DNA from: Flaviaestuariibacter sp.
GTDB lineage: Bacteria; Bacteroidota; Bacteroidia; Chitinophagales; Chitinophagaceae
Length of the DNA: 64,000 bases
Reading direction: 5' to 3'
Assembly: GCA_025963645.1 (NCBI GenBank)
Contig: JAOQAI010000015.1
Location: 201,827 to 265,826, forward strand
Made by a program: the position numbers and the translations under genes. The first letter of the stretch is position 1, and the number at the start of each line of letters is the position of its first letter. The notes beneath the pieces were generated by a model, which saw nothing but the letters and a program-made list of their open reading frames with translations, had not been told where the DNA came from and made no database searches. This document shows, in pieces, positions 47,470 through 56,557 of this stretch.

Positions 47470-48462
47470 ATGCAGAATGTAGATGAGATCTTTGCCCGCT
47501 TCAAGGAACTCCGGATCGGTGTGATTGGTGATGTGATGCTGGATACCTATATGTGGGGACACGTGGAGCGCATTTCGCCGGAAGCGCCGGTGCCGATTGT
47601 TTCCTTAGATAAAAAAGAGCAGCGCATTGGCGGCGCCGGGAATGTGGCGCTGAACATTCAATCATTGGGCGCTACGGCCTTTGTGCTTTCGGTAACGGGT
47701 GAGGATGAAGAGGCGGTTTGTTTGCATAAATTGTTTCAGAAGCAAGCTATTAATGCAGACTATAGTGTGCAGAGTGCTTCTCGCATTACTACCAATAAAA
47801 CCCGCATCATCAGCCGCAACCAGCAAATGATGCGGCTGGATGCAGAGATCACGACAGACCTGGCAAAAGACGAAGAAGCCAGGCTGTTGGCATCGTTCGA
47901 ACAATTCCTTGCAATTGAAAAGCCGCACCTTGTCATCCTCGAAGATTACAACAAAGGTGTACTTACCGAGCGGGTTATACATTCAACAATCGAACTCTGT
48001 AAGAAGGCAGGCGTACTGACCGCCGTAGATCCCAAACGCAAGAACTTCTTTGAATACAGGGGCGTCGATATTTTCAAGCCGAACCTGAAGGAAGTGCGGG
48101 AAGCACTGAACCTTCTTTTCACTGATGCGGATCAAGGGTTGTTAGAAGACATTCACCAACAACTGCATAGTCATTTAGGACACGAAGTTTCATTCATCAC
48201 ACTTTCCGAAAAAGGCGTTTTCTATCAACAGGCCGATAGGGCAAATATTCTTCCTTCGCACATCCGCAATGTAGCAGATGTATCCGGTGCTGGCGATACA
48301 GTCATAGCTGTAGCCGCTCTTGTATATGCCGCTACAAAGGACATTCACCTGATGGCGGAGATGGCGAATATCGCCGGTGGGTTGGTTTGCGAAGTAGTGG
48401 GCACAGCCGCCATTGACCGGCAAAAGCTTTTACACGAATGTGAGGCATTGCTGGGTTTCTAG
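47470..48462 (+). CDS. hldA: D-glycero-beta-D-manno-heptose-7-phosphate kinase
   Basis: A 330-residue PfkB-family sugar kinase matching the N-terminal half of HldE/RfaE (domain I), which makes the bisphosphate precursor of ADP-heptose for lipopolysaccharide. GDVMLDTYMWGHVERISPEA near the start, GGAGNVALNIQSLGA, ILEDYNKGVLT and the active-site DVSGAGDTVIAVAAL are all intact. The nucleotidyltransferase half is absent and should be encoded elsewhere. In a tight same-strand run from 46024 to 50655. Confidence 0.88.
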   Translation: MQNVDEIFARFKELRIGVIGDVMLDTYMWGHVERISPEAPVPIVSLDKKEQRIGGAGNVALNIQSLGATAFVLSVTGEDEEAVCLHKLFQKQAINADYSVQSASRITTNKTRIISRNQQMMRLDAEITTDLAKDEEARLLASFEQFLAIEKPHLVILEDYNKGVLTERVIHSTIELCKKAGVLTAVDPKRKNFFEYRGVDIFKPNLKEVREALNLLFTDADQGLLEDIHQQLHSHLGHEVSFITLSEKGVFYQQADRANILPSHIRNVADVSGAGDTVIAVAALVYAATKDIHLMAEMANIAGGLVCEVVGTAAIDRQKLLHECEALLGF

Positions 48463-48507
48463 CCTCCCTATTTGCCCTACCTTAGCGCCTCTAATCTCAT
48501 TCATCAC

Positions 48508-49464
48508 ATGTCTAAATTCACAATAGCGGTTCATGGTGGTTCCGGTACGATTCTAAAGTCCGATATGACGCCGGAGCAAGAGCAGGGTCACCTGGATGGA
48601 TTGCAAGCGGCCTTGGATGCCGGCTACGGAATATTGGAACGTGGCGGCAGTTCTTTAGAAGCGGTGGAAGCCGCCATTGTAATACTGGAAGACTGCATTC
48701 ATTTTAATGCCGGACGCGGTGCGGTGTTTACGAAAAAAGGTTTGCAGGAACTGGATGCGGCTATCATGGACGGTAAGAACTTACAAGCGGGCGCTGTAGC
48801 CGGCGTTCGCAATATCCGCAACCCGGTGCGACTGGCAAGGGCCGTGATGGACACGAGCAACCATGTTTTTTTGAGCGGCGAAGGCGCTGAAGAATTTGCA
48901 CAGTTGCAAAACATCGCTACGGAGCCCGACGAATATTTCTTCTCGCAGTTCCGTTACGACCAATGGGTCTCTATTCGAGACTCCGATGACTATGCATTGG
49001 ACCATTCTAAAAGAAATATTGAAGACCTAACGGTTGAAGCCGATAAGAAGATGGGTACGGTGGGCGCTGTGGCTTGCGATGGGCACGGCAACCTCGCGGC
49101 TTCCACTTCCACCGGCGGCATGACCAACAAACAGTTCGGTCGTATTGGCGACAGCCCCATCATTGGCATCGGCACCTACGCCAACAACGCCACCTGCGCC
49201 ATTTCCTGCACCGGTCATGGCGAGCCTTTTATCCGCTCCGTGGCGGCGTATGATGTTAGCTGCCTGATGGAATACGGCGGGCTTACGCTTCATGCCGCAG
49301 TAGCGAAAGTGGTATACGACAAGCTCGTAAAGATCGAAGGCGAAGGTGGTATGATCGCCGTGGATGCGGCGGGCAATCATGCGCTGCTCTTTAATACCGA
49401 GGGCATGTACCGCGGCGTTCGCAACAATGCGGGCCTAAACGAAACGGCTATCTATAAAGTATAA
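48508..49464 (+). CDS. Isoaspartyl peptidase/L-asparaginase (Ntn hydrolase)
   Basis: A 318-residue member of the type 2 asparaginase family. The ATG at 48508 (MSKFTIAVHGGSG) gives the conserved N-terminus; a TTG at 48472 is not needed. The autocleavage site is MGTVGAVACD, with Thr184 becoming the nucleophile of the beta chain; GNLAASTSTGG and GDSPIIGIGTYA follow as expected. It splits isoaspartyl peptides and asparagine in protein turnover. ispD begins 6 bases after its stop. Confidence 0.92.
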   Translation: MSKFTIAVHGGSGTILKSDMTPEQEQGHLDGLQAALDAGYGILERGGSSLEAVEAAIVILEDCIHFNAGRGAVFTKKGLQELDAAIMDGKNLQAGAVAGVRNIRNPVRLARAVMDTSNHVFLSGEGAEEFAQLQNIATEPDEYFFSQFRYDQWVSIRDSDDYALDHSKRNIEDLTVEADKKMGTVGAVACDGHGNLAASTSTGGMTNKQFGRIGDSPIIGIGTYANNATCAISCTGHGEPFIRSVAAYDVSCLMEYGGLTLHAAVAKVVYDKLVKIEGEGGMIAVDAAGNHALLFNTEGMYRGVRNNAGLNETAIYKV

Positions 49465-49470
49465 TTTCCC

Positions 49471-50160
49471 ATGACCAACGAAACGACTCCCCTTAGCAAA
49501 TACGCCATCATCGTAGCGGGCGGCACCGGCACCCGCATGGGCAGCGCCACGCCCAAGCAATTCCTGCCGCTGCAGGGCAAGCCTTTGCTGTACCACACAA
49601 TGAAGACCTTCCTCGAAGCCTATGACGACCTCCAAATCATCCTGGTGCTGCCGGAAGACTATACCGATATGGGCCGCGAGATCATCGACGCCTATTTCGA
49701 TTATACCCGCATACAGGTAACCGCCGGTGGCGAGACCCGTTTTCACTCGGTGCAGAACGGACTGCAGCTGGTAGAGGGCGATGCCATCGTGTTTGTACAC
49801 GACGGCGTCCGTTGCCTGCTCACTACCGACCTTATTCACCGCTGCCACGACAAAGCACAGGAGAACGGCAGCGCCATCCCGGTAGTACCCGCCCGTGACA
49901 GCGTACGACTGCTCACCACCGACGACAACGAAGCCATCGACCGTACCACCGTGGTGCTGGTGCAAACCCCGCAAACCTTTCACAGCCGCATCCTGCGCCC
50001 TGCCTTCGACATTGATTACAAGGAACGCTTCACCGACGAGGCTACCGTAGTGGAAGCCTACGGCTTAAAGATCAAACTGGTGGAAGGCGAGGAGGATAAT
50101 ATCAAGATCACACGTCCGGTGGATTTGTTGGTGGCGGAAAGTATCTTGGCAGGGCGGTAA
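49471..50160 (+). CDS. ispD: 2-C-methyl-D-erythritol 4-phosphate cytidylyltransferase
   Basis: IspD of the non-mevalonate isoprenoid pathway, 229 residues. The nucleotide-binding IIVAGGTGTRMGSATPKQF at about 13-31, VFVHDGVRCLLTTDLI, QTPQTFHSRIL and DEATVVEAYGLKIKLVEG are all in place. It joins CTP to methylerythritol phosphate. GC content is clearly higher than in the genes further downstream. It follows the isoaspartyl peptidase by 6 bases and precedes hicBA by 28 bases on the same strand. Confidence 0.93.
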   Translation: MTNETTPLSKYAIIVAGGTGTRMGSATPKQFLPLQGKPLLYHTMKTFLEAYDDLQIILVLPEDYTDMGREIIDAYFDYTRIQVTAGGETRFHSVQNGLQLVEGDAIVFVHDGVRCLLTTDLIHRCHDKAQENGSAIPVVPARDSVRLLTTDDNEAIDRTTVVLVQTPQTFHSRILRPAFDIDYKERFTDEATVVEAYGLKIKLVEGEEDNIKITRPVDLLVAESILAGR

Positions 50161-50188
50161 ATCTTCGCAAAAGGATTAAATTTGGAGT

Positions 50189-50416
50189 ATGAAAACCTAT
50201 CATTTGCCTGTGGTTGTGGAAGTGGATGAAGACGGTGTCTTTATTGTTTCTTGTCCTTTGTACAAAGGATGCCATTCCTACGGCAAGGATATAAACGAAG
50301 CCCTGGCGAACCTGAAAGAAGTAGCCGAAATGTGCATTGGCGAACAGCAGGAGACCAACGTCAACCAGTTTATAGGCGTTCGGGAAATGGAGCTTAGCAT
50401 AAACTTATCGGCGTGA
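50189..50416 (+). CDS. hicB: HicB-like antitoxin
   Basis: A 75-residue HicB-type antitoxin with the partial RNase H-like fold: VVVEVDEDGVFIVSCPLYKGCHSYGKDINEALANLKE, quoted as FIVSCPLYKGCHSYG and INEALANLKEV. A separate DNA-binding domain is missing, as in short HicB forms. Its TGA overlaps the GTG of hicA by four bases (GTGA at 50413-50416). It should neutralise HicA. Confidence 0.85.
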   Translation: MKTYHLPVVVEVDEDGVFIVSCPLYKGCHSYGKDINEALANLKEVAEMCIGEQQETNVNQFIGVREMELSINLSA

Positions 50417-50655
50417 GCGAGCATTTGCCGGTAATCAGCGGTAAAGATTTTATTAAACTACTGGAAAAGCTGGGATTTGCGGTCGTTCGCATCAACGGAT
50501 CGCATCATCGCCTGAAACACAGTGATGGCCGACTGACAACCGTGCCGGTGCACAAGAACGATCCGCTTCCGAAAGGACTTCTTAGAAAGATTATAAGGGA
50601 TGATTTGAAGATAAGCGTGGAAGAATTGCGCAATGCCATCGCCTCACAGCTTTGA
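50413..50655 (+). CDS. hicA: HicA-like mRNA interferase toxin
   Basis: An 80-residue HicA toxin starting at a GTG. The family features are GKDFIKLLEKLGF, VRINGSHHRLKHSDG (catalytic His in the double-stranded-RNA-binding-like fold), TTVPVHKNDPLPKGLLRKII. It degrades mRNA without needing the ribosome. Antitoxin-first order with a 4-base overlap. The active-site His is present, so it is probably functional. Confidence 0.88.
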   Translation: MSEHLPVISGKDFIKLLEKLGFAVVRINGSHHRLKHSDGRLTTVPVHKNDPLPKGLLRKIIRDDLKISVEELRNAIASQL

Positions 50656-50760
50656 CTCCCACTGCACCTGTCATCATCTAGCTACTATGATAGGCTTCGC
50701 TATCCAATCAAAACATTCCCGCCCCAAAACTTCTCCCATCGCCTAGAAATTTTTAAATTA

Positions 50761-51726
50761 GTGTCCGAACCAAACGACCTGTTCATGGCACGTCTCATCC
50801 ATCCTAAAACAACAGCCGCTGCCCTGCACCTGCTCACCAGCATTCTTACCCGCCACGAGGCGCTGGGCGCCGATTCCCCGCTTCATCTGCTGCTGCTCCA
50901 GAAAGGTATCAGCCTGCCCGATGCCGTTGCTTCTATGGAAACCGCTATCGTGCACGAAAAAGACGCCGCCACGCTCCGCAGCGAGAGCGAAAACTATACG
51001 GCGCTGCGAAAACTAAAGACCGCACCCCTGCGAAAGACCGTAAGCGGCATGGTGCAGATGCTAAAGACCTATTACAAGCCCGCTTATACCGAAGTAGGGC
51101 TCTGGGGCATCGACATTACAACCACCGGCCGCATCTATTACCCCACCAACGTAGCGGCGCAGCACACCATGGTGAAAACCCTGGTGACAAAGAACAACGC
51201 CTTCCCCGCCGGCGCCTCACCGCTGTCGGGCTACCTCGCCAAAAAGGGCATCAGCACCGCCGCATTGCTGGCAGACGTGACGGAAGCAGCCAACAACAAC
51301 ACCAAAGCCGCCGAACTTCGCCGCAAAGCAGAGAAAGAGATTGCCCTCCGCAACGCAAAGCTGGCGATTGTGCTGCCACAGCTGCGGACTATTGGCGGAT
51401 ACCTGATGGATTTCTATAGCGATAACCCAAGAGAGACTGGGTTGTGGGGATTTTTGGTGGAGGAAACGGAGCGAAAGCCTGCACAAAAGACCAGTCGCAT
51501 CCGATTGGGGGATAGCCTCACCATGAACAGCGTAATTATCGGCGGAACCCTCACTAATATGGGCGAAACCGAAGTATTTCTGTATAAAGGAAAGACGATT
51601 TCTGGCGAACCCATCACGCTTTTGCCCGGCGAAGTCATTACAGTGCCGAAAGGCTACAGTATTCTGACCGTAAAGAACACTTCTTCGCTTAAAACAGCGA
51701 TGATTAAGGTGACGATAAGCAGATAA
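50761..51726 (+). CDS. Protein with a gap-free internal duplication, function unknown
   Basis: A 321-residue protein of unknown function. Residues about 18-117 and 132-231 are two copies of the same helical domain, offset by exactly 114: KGIS at 48-51 and 162-165, GLWG at 113-116 and 227-230. Both have the pattern L-x-KGIS, then a helix of 40 residues, and end NP.ETGLWG-like (YKPAYTEVGLWG, YSDNPRETGLWG). A C-terminal beta-rich domain follows (residues 250-321: TNMGETEVFLYKG, LLPGEVITVPKGYS). No signal peptide. Start is GTG at 50761 or ATG at 50785. High GC compared with its 3 prime flank. Confidence 0.72.
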   Translation: MSEPNDLFMARLIHPKTTAAALHLLTSILTRHEALGADSPLHLLLLQKGISLPDAVASMETAIVHEKDAATLRSESENYTALRKLKTAPLRKTVSGMVQMLKTYYKPAYTEVGLWGIDITTTGRIYYPTNVAAQHTMVKTLVTKNNAFPAGASPLSGYLAKKGISTAALLADVTEAANNNTKAAELRRKAEKEIALRNAKLAIVLPQLRTIGGYLMDFYSDNPRETGLWGFLVEETERKPAQKTSRIRLGDSLTMNSVIIGGTLTNMGETEVFLYKGKTISGEPITLLPGEVITVPKGYSILTVKNTSSLKTAMIKVTISR

Positions 51727-51744
51727 ACATGGAGAAAACTCATT

Positions 51745-51957
51745 TATCGTAGTAAAAATGCGGCAATTCGTAGTAGAATTGTCTCTATTCGTAGTAAAAC
51801 AGCGGCTAATCGTAGTAGAATTATGAGTATTCGTAGCAGAAATACAGCTTTTCGTAGCAGAAAAATGGCTTTTGCGGGCAGAAATGCGGCTTAAAGGGTG
51901 AAAATCCGACATGTCTGGGCAGAAAAATAAGACAAGTGGGTAAGAATACGAGAGATG
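51745..51957. repeat. Ten-unit 21-bp degenerate tandem repeat
   Basis: Units built on TTCGTAGTAGAAATGCGGCTA repeat with a strict 21-base period: CGTAG lies at 51748, 51769, 51790, 51811, 51832 and 51853, and the pattern continues more loosely from 51874 to about 51957. There are no spacers, so this is not a CRISPR array. It begins 19 bases after the stop of the duplicated-domain protein gene. Confidence 0.85.
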
Positions 51958-52016
51958 CGGGCGGTTTGCCATATTTTGTATGTAAGCCGGTTGTTACTTT
52001 CCTGTAGTTCCCGTTG

Positions 52017-52135
52017 CTTGTCATCCCCGGAGGGCATCTATGGATTGATCCATAGGAAATGCAGGCGAAAGAGCCAGCTCTTGCCATCAACAGAGTTCAC
52101 CGTGCGGTGCAAAGATCCCCTGCGGGAATGACAAG
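52017..52135. repeat. Cloverleaf-like palindromic element
   Basis: Ends CTTGTCATCCCCGGAGGGCATCT-like and AGATCCCCTGCGGGAATGACAAG-like (52017-52039 and 52113-52135) pair over 23 bases with four mismatches. Inside are three perfect small hairpins: CTATGGAT-tg-ATCCATAG (52038-52055), GAGC-ca-GCTC (52071-52080) and CACCG-tg-CGGTG (52098-52109). No ORF; a non-autonomous mobile element or a structured RNA would both fit. Confidence 0.65.
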
Positions 52136-52224
52136 GGGAGAGGGTGTGCAATAGCAGCCTTCTTCCGGCTACAAATTAGTAAGCTTTGCATAGCTATTGC
52201 TTCTATTTTTGGATTAATCCCCCG

Positions 52225-52252
52225 AAAAAGCCGCTCCAAACAGAGCGGCTTT
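52225..52252 (-). terminator. secA terminator
   Basis: On the minus strand AAAGCCGCTC pairs with GAGCGGCTTT (plus 52227-52236 and 52243-52252) with a following T run. It closes secA. Confidence 0.82.
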
Positions 52253-52291
52253 CATTATCAAATCGTCATATCAGCTAATCATCAAATCAAC

Positions 52292-55200
52292 CTACTCCCT
52301 CCCATGGCAAGCCTTGAACTTCTTGCCGCTGCCGCAAGGGCAAGGATCGTTTCGTCCCACCTTCGGACCTACTTTAATGGGCTCTTGCTTCACGGCTACG
52401 TCGGTCGGTTCGTAGTAGTCGTTGGCATTCGCAGCATAGTCCTGCCCGGCTGCATCTATCTCCGCTTTGTTCACCTGCATCTTGCTCATGTCGGTGCGTG
52501 GTTGCGGGCGGGCTTCCTGCAGTTGGGGCGCTTCTTCCTGCGCCGGTAGCTGGGCATGGCATAAAAAGGAAACGATCTCCTTGTTCATGCTGCTACTCAT
52601 CTGGCGGAACAGGTTATAGGCTTCTACTTTATAAATAACCAGCGGATCTTTCTGCTCAAGGTAAACGGTTTGCACGCTTTGCTTCAGGTCGTCCATCGCC
52701 CGCAGGTGCTCTTTCCACGAATCGTCAATAATGGCAAGCGTAATATTGCGCTCCATCGCGGAGGTCAGTTCTTCGCCGGCTGTGTCAACAGTTTTATTCA
52801 GGTTCGCTAAGACATTAATGCCCTTGCGACCGTCGGTGAATGGCACTACCACGTTCTCGATATGCGCCCCCTGCTCCTGGCGGATGGTTTTGAATACCGG
52901 CACGGCGCTCTCTTGTACAAACTTCTTGTGCTGCTGGTAGTTGTTGATGGCTTCGGTGTACAACTGGTCGGCTAATGCTCCCGCGTTTGAGCTTTTGAAA
53001 TCATCGGCGGTGATGCTGGTGTCTAGCCCAAAGTTTACGATCACGGCCAGCTTAAAGCCTTCAAAATCCTCTTGCTCTTTAAACGAAGTAACAAGGTCTT
53101 CTGCCGTTACGGAGAAGGCATTGTCGATGTCGAGTGCCAAACGGTCGCCAAACAAGGCGTGGTTACGGCGTTCGTACACCGCGTTACGCTGTTTGTTCAT
53201 CACGTCATCGTATTCCAGCAAGCGCTTACGGATACCAAAGTTGTTTTCCTCCACTTTGCGTTGTGCCCGCTCAATGGATTTGGTGATCATGCTGTGCTGG
53301 ATCACTTCACCTTCTTTATATCCGAAGCGATCCATCAGTCCGGCGATACGTTCGCTGCCGAACATACGCATCAGGTCATCTTCAAGGGCTACAAAGAATT
53401 GTGACGTACCCGGATCACCTTGACGTCCCGCACGACCACGCAACTGCCTGTCCACACGGCGGCTTTCGTGACGCTCCGTGCCGATGATAGCTAAACCACC
53501 GGCTTCTTTCACGCCCGGTCCGAGCTTGATATCCGTACCACGACCCGCCATGTTGGTGGCGATAGTAACGGCACCGGCAAAGCCAGCTTCCGCAACCACT
53601 TCCGCTTCACGGGCATGTTGCTTCGCGTTCAATACATTATGCGGGATCTTCTTTGCCTGCAGCGCACGGCTCAATAATTCACTGATCTCAACGGAGGTGG
53701 TACCTACAAGCACCGGACGACCGGCGTTGCGCAGCTTTTCTATCTCGTCGATAACGGCGCCAAACTTCTCCCGCTTGGTTTTATATACTAAGTCTTGTTC
53801 GTCTTTTCTTGTTGCAGGGATGTTGGTGGGGATGGTCACCACATCCAGCTTGTAAATACTCCACAGCTCCGCGGCTTCCGTTTCTGCCGTACCGGTCATA
53901 CCCGCCAGCTTATGATACATGCGGAAGAAGTTCTGTAAGGTAACCGTAGCATAGGTCTGCGTCGCCGCTTCGATCTTTACATTCTCTTTTGCTTCGATCG
54001 ATTGGTGCAAGCCATCGCTGTACCGGCGGCCTTCCATAATACGACCGGTCTGTTCGTCTACCAGTTTTACCTGTCCATCGGTAACGATGTATTCAATATC
54101 CTTATCAAAAAGGGTATATGCTTTCAGCAATTGCTGTACGGAGTGAATACGGTCGGATTTCTGTGCGTAATCGTTGAGAATTTCTTCCTTGCGATGCAAC
54201 AGTTCTTCGCCTTGGAGTTCTTCTTTCTCCAGTTCTGCCAAGCGCACGCCGATATCAGGAAGGACAAAGAACTCAGGATCTTCCCCGGCTCTTGTAATGG
54301 CGTTAATTCCTTTATCGGTCAGGTCAACCGACTTGTTCTTTTCATCGATGTGGAACAGCAATTCCTCATCCACGATGTGCATATTGCGTTGCTGGTCGGC
54401 GAGGTAATAGTTCTCCGCTTTTTGCAGCTTTACACGGATGCCCGGCTCGCTTAAATATTTAATGATCGGGCTGTATTTTGGCAAACCTCTGTAAGCCCGG
54501 AACAATAAAAGTCCACCGCTCTTTGGATCGTCGTCACCTTCCGCTATTTTCTTTTTGGCTTCATTTAAAAACCCACGCACCAGGCGCTCCTGGGCTTCTA
54601 CTAAGGTTTGAATACGCGGCTTCAGAATATGAAACTGCTGCTCGTCGCCTTTTGGTACGGGACCTGAAATGATTAGGGGCGTACGGGCATCATCAATCAA
54701 TACGGAATCCACTTCATCCACCATAGCATAATGGTGTTTGCGCTGTACCATTTCCTCGGGTGTGTGCACCATATTGTCGCGGAGATAATCAAAGCCAAAT
54801 TCGTTGTTGGTACCGTAGGTAATATCCGCTAAGTAAGCCTTGCGGCGTTCTTCGCTGTTCGGTTGGTGCTTGTCAATACAATCCACACGCAGTCCCAGCC
54901 ATTCGAAGATCGGTCCGTTCCATTCACTATCACGACGCGCCAAGTAATCGTTCACGGTTACAATGTGAACGCCTTCACCAGCCAATGCATTCAGGTAGGC
55001 CGGAAGGGTAGAAACGAGGGTCTTACCTTCTCCCGTTGCCATCTCGGCGATCTTGCCTTGGTGCAGCACCGCACCACCGATCAACTGCACATCGTAGTGT
55101 ACCATATTCCAGGTCACTTGCCCACCGGCAGCGGTCCAGGTGTTTTGGTAAACTGAATTTTCGCCGTCAATAGCGATATGTCCTTTTGTGACGGCCAGCT

Positions 55201-55615
55201 CACGGTCGAGGTCGGTTGCTTTTGAAACGATTTGCGTATTTTCTTTAAAGCGACGGGCTGTTTCCTTTACCACCGCAAAGGCTTCAGGAAGGATCTCTTT
55301 CAGCACCTCTTCGATCTTCACGTCTCGCTCTTTCTTTAGCGCATCTACTTCCTGGTAGATGGCATCCTTGCCCACCAGGTCATCAAATGAAAGCGCATCT
55401 GCCCGCTCGTTTGTTTCTTTTATCTGCGCATCAATATCTGTCAGGTGCGCCGCAATACGCTGCCGGAAATCTGCTGTCTTGCTACGCAGTTCGTTATTGC
55501 TGATATTGGCATAAGAAGCAAAATGTTGATTGATCTTGGTGACCAGCGGCATAATAACCTTCACGTCTTTTTCCGACTTGCTGCCACCAAATAATTTTGA
55601 AATGAAACCGATCAT
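52292..55615 (-). CDS. secA: Preprotein translocase subunit SecA
   Basis: The motor ATPase of the Sec pathway, 1107 residues from the ATG at 55615 (MIGFISKLFGGSKSEKD); a longer frame to 55669 is not needed. Helicase motifs are complete: Walker A ATGEGKTLVS, DEVDSVLIDDART (DEAD-type), TNMAGRGTDIKLG and the RGRAGRQGDPG stretch. The C-terminus keeps the zinc-binding SEC-C motif VGRNDPCPCGSGKKFKACHG. It is longer than E. coli SecA (901), as usual in Bacteroidota, because of inserts near residues 340-420. Confidence 0.97.
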   Translation of the reverse strand: MIGFISKLFGGSKSEKDVKVIMPLVTKINQHFASYANISNNELRSKTADFRQRIAAHLTDIDAQIKETNERADALSFDDLVGKDAIYQEVDALKKERDVKIEEVLKEILPEAFAVVKETARRFKENTQIVSKATDLDRELAVTKGHIAIDGENSVYQNTWTAAGGQVTWNMVHYDVQLIGGAVLHQGKIAEMATGEGKTLVSTLPAYLNALAGEGVHIVTVNDYLARRDSEWNGPIFEWLGLRVDCIDKHQPNSEERRKAYLADITYGTNNEFGFDYLRDNMVHTPEEMVQRKHHYAMVDEVDSVLIDDARTPLIISGPVPKGDEQQFHILKPRIQTLVEAQERLVRGFLNEAKKKIAEGDDDPKSGGLLLFRAYRGLPKYSPIIKYLSEPGIRVKLQKAENYYLADQQRNMHIVDEELLFHIDEKNKSVDLTDKGINAITRAGEDPEFFVLPDIGVRLAELEKEELQGEELLHRKEEILNDYAQKSDRIHSVQQLLKAYTLFDKDIEYIVTDGQVKLVDEQTGRIMEGRRYSDGLHQSIEAKENVKIEAATQTYATVTLQNFFRMYHKLAGMTGTAETEAAELWSIYKLDVVTIPTNIPATRKDEQDLVYKTKREKFGAVIDEIEKLRNAGRPVLVGTTSVEISELLSRALQAKKIPHNVLNAKQHAREAEVVAEAGFAGAVTIATNMAGRGTDIKLGPGVKEAGGLAIIGTERHESRRVDRQLRGRAGRQGDPGTSQFFVALEDDLMRMFGSERIAGLMDRFGYKEGEVIQHSMITKSIERAQRKVEENNFGIRKRLLEYDDVMNKQRNAVYERRNHALFGDRLALDIDNAFSVTAEDLVTSFKEQEDFEGFKLAVIVNFGLDTSITADDFKSSNAGALADQLYTEAINNYQQHKKFVQESAVPVFKTIRQEQGAHIENVVVPFTDGRKGINVLANLNKTVDTAGEELTSAMERNITLAIIDDSWKEHLRAMDDLKQSVQTVYLEQKDPLVIYKVEAYNLFRQMSSSMNKEIVSFLCHAQLPAQEEAPQLQEARPQPRTDMSKMQVNKAEIDAAGQDYAANANDYYEPTDVAVKQEPIKVGPKVGRNDPCPCGSGKKFKACHGRE

Positions 55616-55695
55616 ATAATTAGTTGTTCGATGATTGAAGCTATTCGTTGTCAAAAAAGGTGCTAACAAGTTTTATAGCCAATTTGACAGGGTGC

Positions 55696-55703
55696 CAAAG
55701 ATA
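55696..55703 (-). promoter_or_regulatory. secA minus-7 element
   Basis: TATCTTTG on the minus strand (CAAAGATA on plus), 81 bases upstream of the secA start. No convincing TTTG lies at the right distance. Confidence 0.4.
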
Positions 55704-55800
55704 AATCAATTCGGTGGAAGGGCGGTTAAAGGAGAATGTTAAGCCATCACTTCCGCAGCTTTTAACGTATTTTGTCAGCCCTTATCATCGAAACTGTTGT

Positions 55801-56472
55801 ATGCGCCGAATTCTAATTCCTGCTATCTTATTATTTTTTGCGCTTTCCGGTTGCCGGAACAAGGAACTAAAACAGGTTTCGGAAAAGACGATCTATGTAG
55901 AGCATAAAATACGTGGCGAAGAAGGGGCTGAATTTGTAACGGTGCTGCTCCAATTTCGTAAAGGCAGAAGCGGCAAGAATGAACTGGTGAAAGCGCCAGG
56001 GAGTGTGCAGTTGGATGGACAGCCACTGCAAGACGACAGCAGCGCAATCGGCGGTAGCTTTTATGAGATGCGCTTGCCCTTAGAGAGTTTCGATGGTATT
56101 CATGCCATCCGGTTCGATGATGGAAAAGGAAATGTATTAACTGATAGCTTTCGTTTCAAACGATTCAAATTGTCCGAATTACCTTCTATAGAAACCGGTA
56201 AAGATTGGGAGGTTGCTCTCCCGGGTTTGCAAACAGGCGACAGGTTAATGGTAGCACTTACAGATACGGCTTTTCAAACGGATGATATTGTGCAGTCGGA
56301 TACGGTGCGGAATGGCGGTATTCTTTTGCCATCTTCTAAAATAGGTAGGTTAAAGCCCGGACCTTTATTGCTGGAGCTTTCTTTTGTAGAAACGAGGCCA
56401 CCGGCAAAAGGCGCAAAGGGTAGTATTGAAGTGGAATATAGTGTGAAGCGGGAGCTAACAAAACCAAATTAG
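55801..56472 (+). CDS. Lipoprotein of unknown function
   Basis: A 223-residue lipoprotein. The ATG at 55801 opens MRRILIPAILLFFALSGC with the lipidated Cys18; an ATG at 55714 in frame is upstream of the secA divergent region and unlikely. The mature part is a beta-rich protein (AEFVTVLLQFRKGRSG, KAPGSVQLDGQPLQDD, SVQLDG and SRLPLESFDG-like turns). No domain recognised. It is divergent from secA. Confidence 0.65.
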   Translation: MRRILIPAILLFFALSGCRNKELKQVSEKTIYVEHKIRGEEGAEFVTVLLQFRKGRSGKNELVKAPGSVQLDGQPLQDDSSAIGGSFYEMRLPLESFDGIHAIRFDDGKGNVLTDSFRFKRFKLSELPSIETGKDWEVALPGLQTGDRLMVALTDTAFQTDDIVQSDTVRNGGILLPSSKIGRLKPGPLLLELSFVETRPPAKGAKGSIEVEYSVKRELTKPN

Positions 56473-56557
56473 CCCTACCGCAGATTTTGGCTTCTCTTTT
56501 TGCTATGGGGTAGTTTTCGCTTCCTTTAAAAACATGGAATTCCGGGCGTCTTGCCCT

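Noticed and set aside
51745..51957. Possible CRISPR array
   Set aside because: Repeats are contiguous with a 21-base period and no spacers, and no cas gene is present in the window.
51217..51972. Long minus-strand open frame across the 21-bp repeats
   Set aside because: It runs antisense to the duplicated-domain gene; the repeat period (a multiple of three) keeps it open by construction and it lacks protein-like composition.
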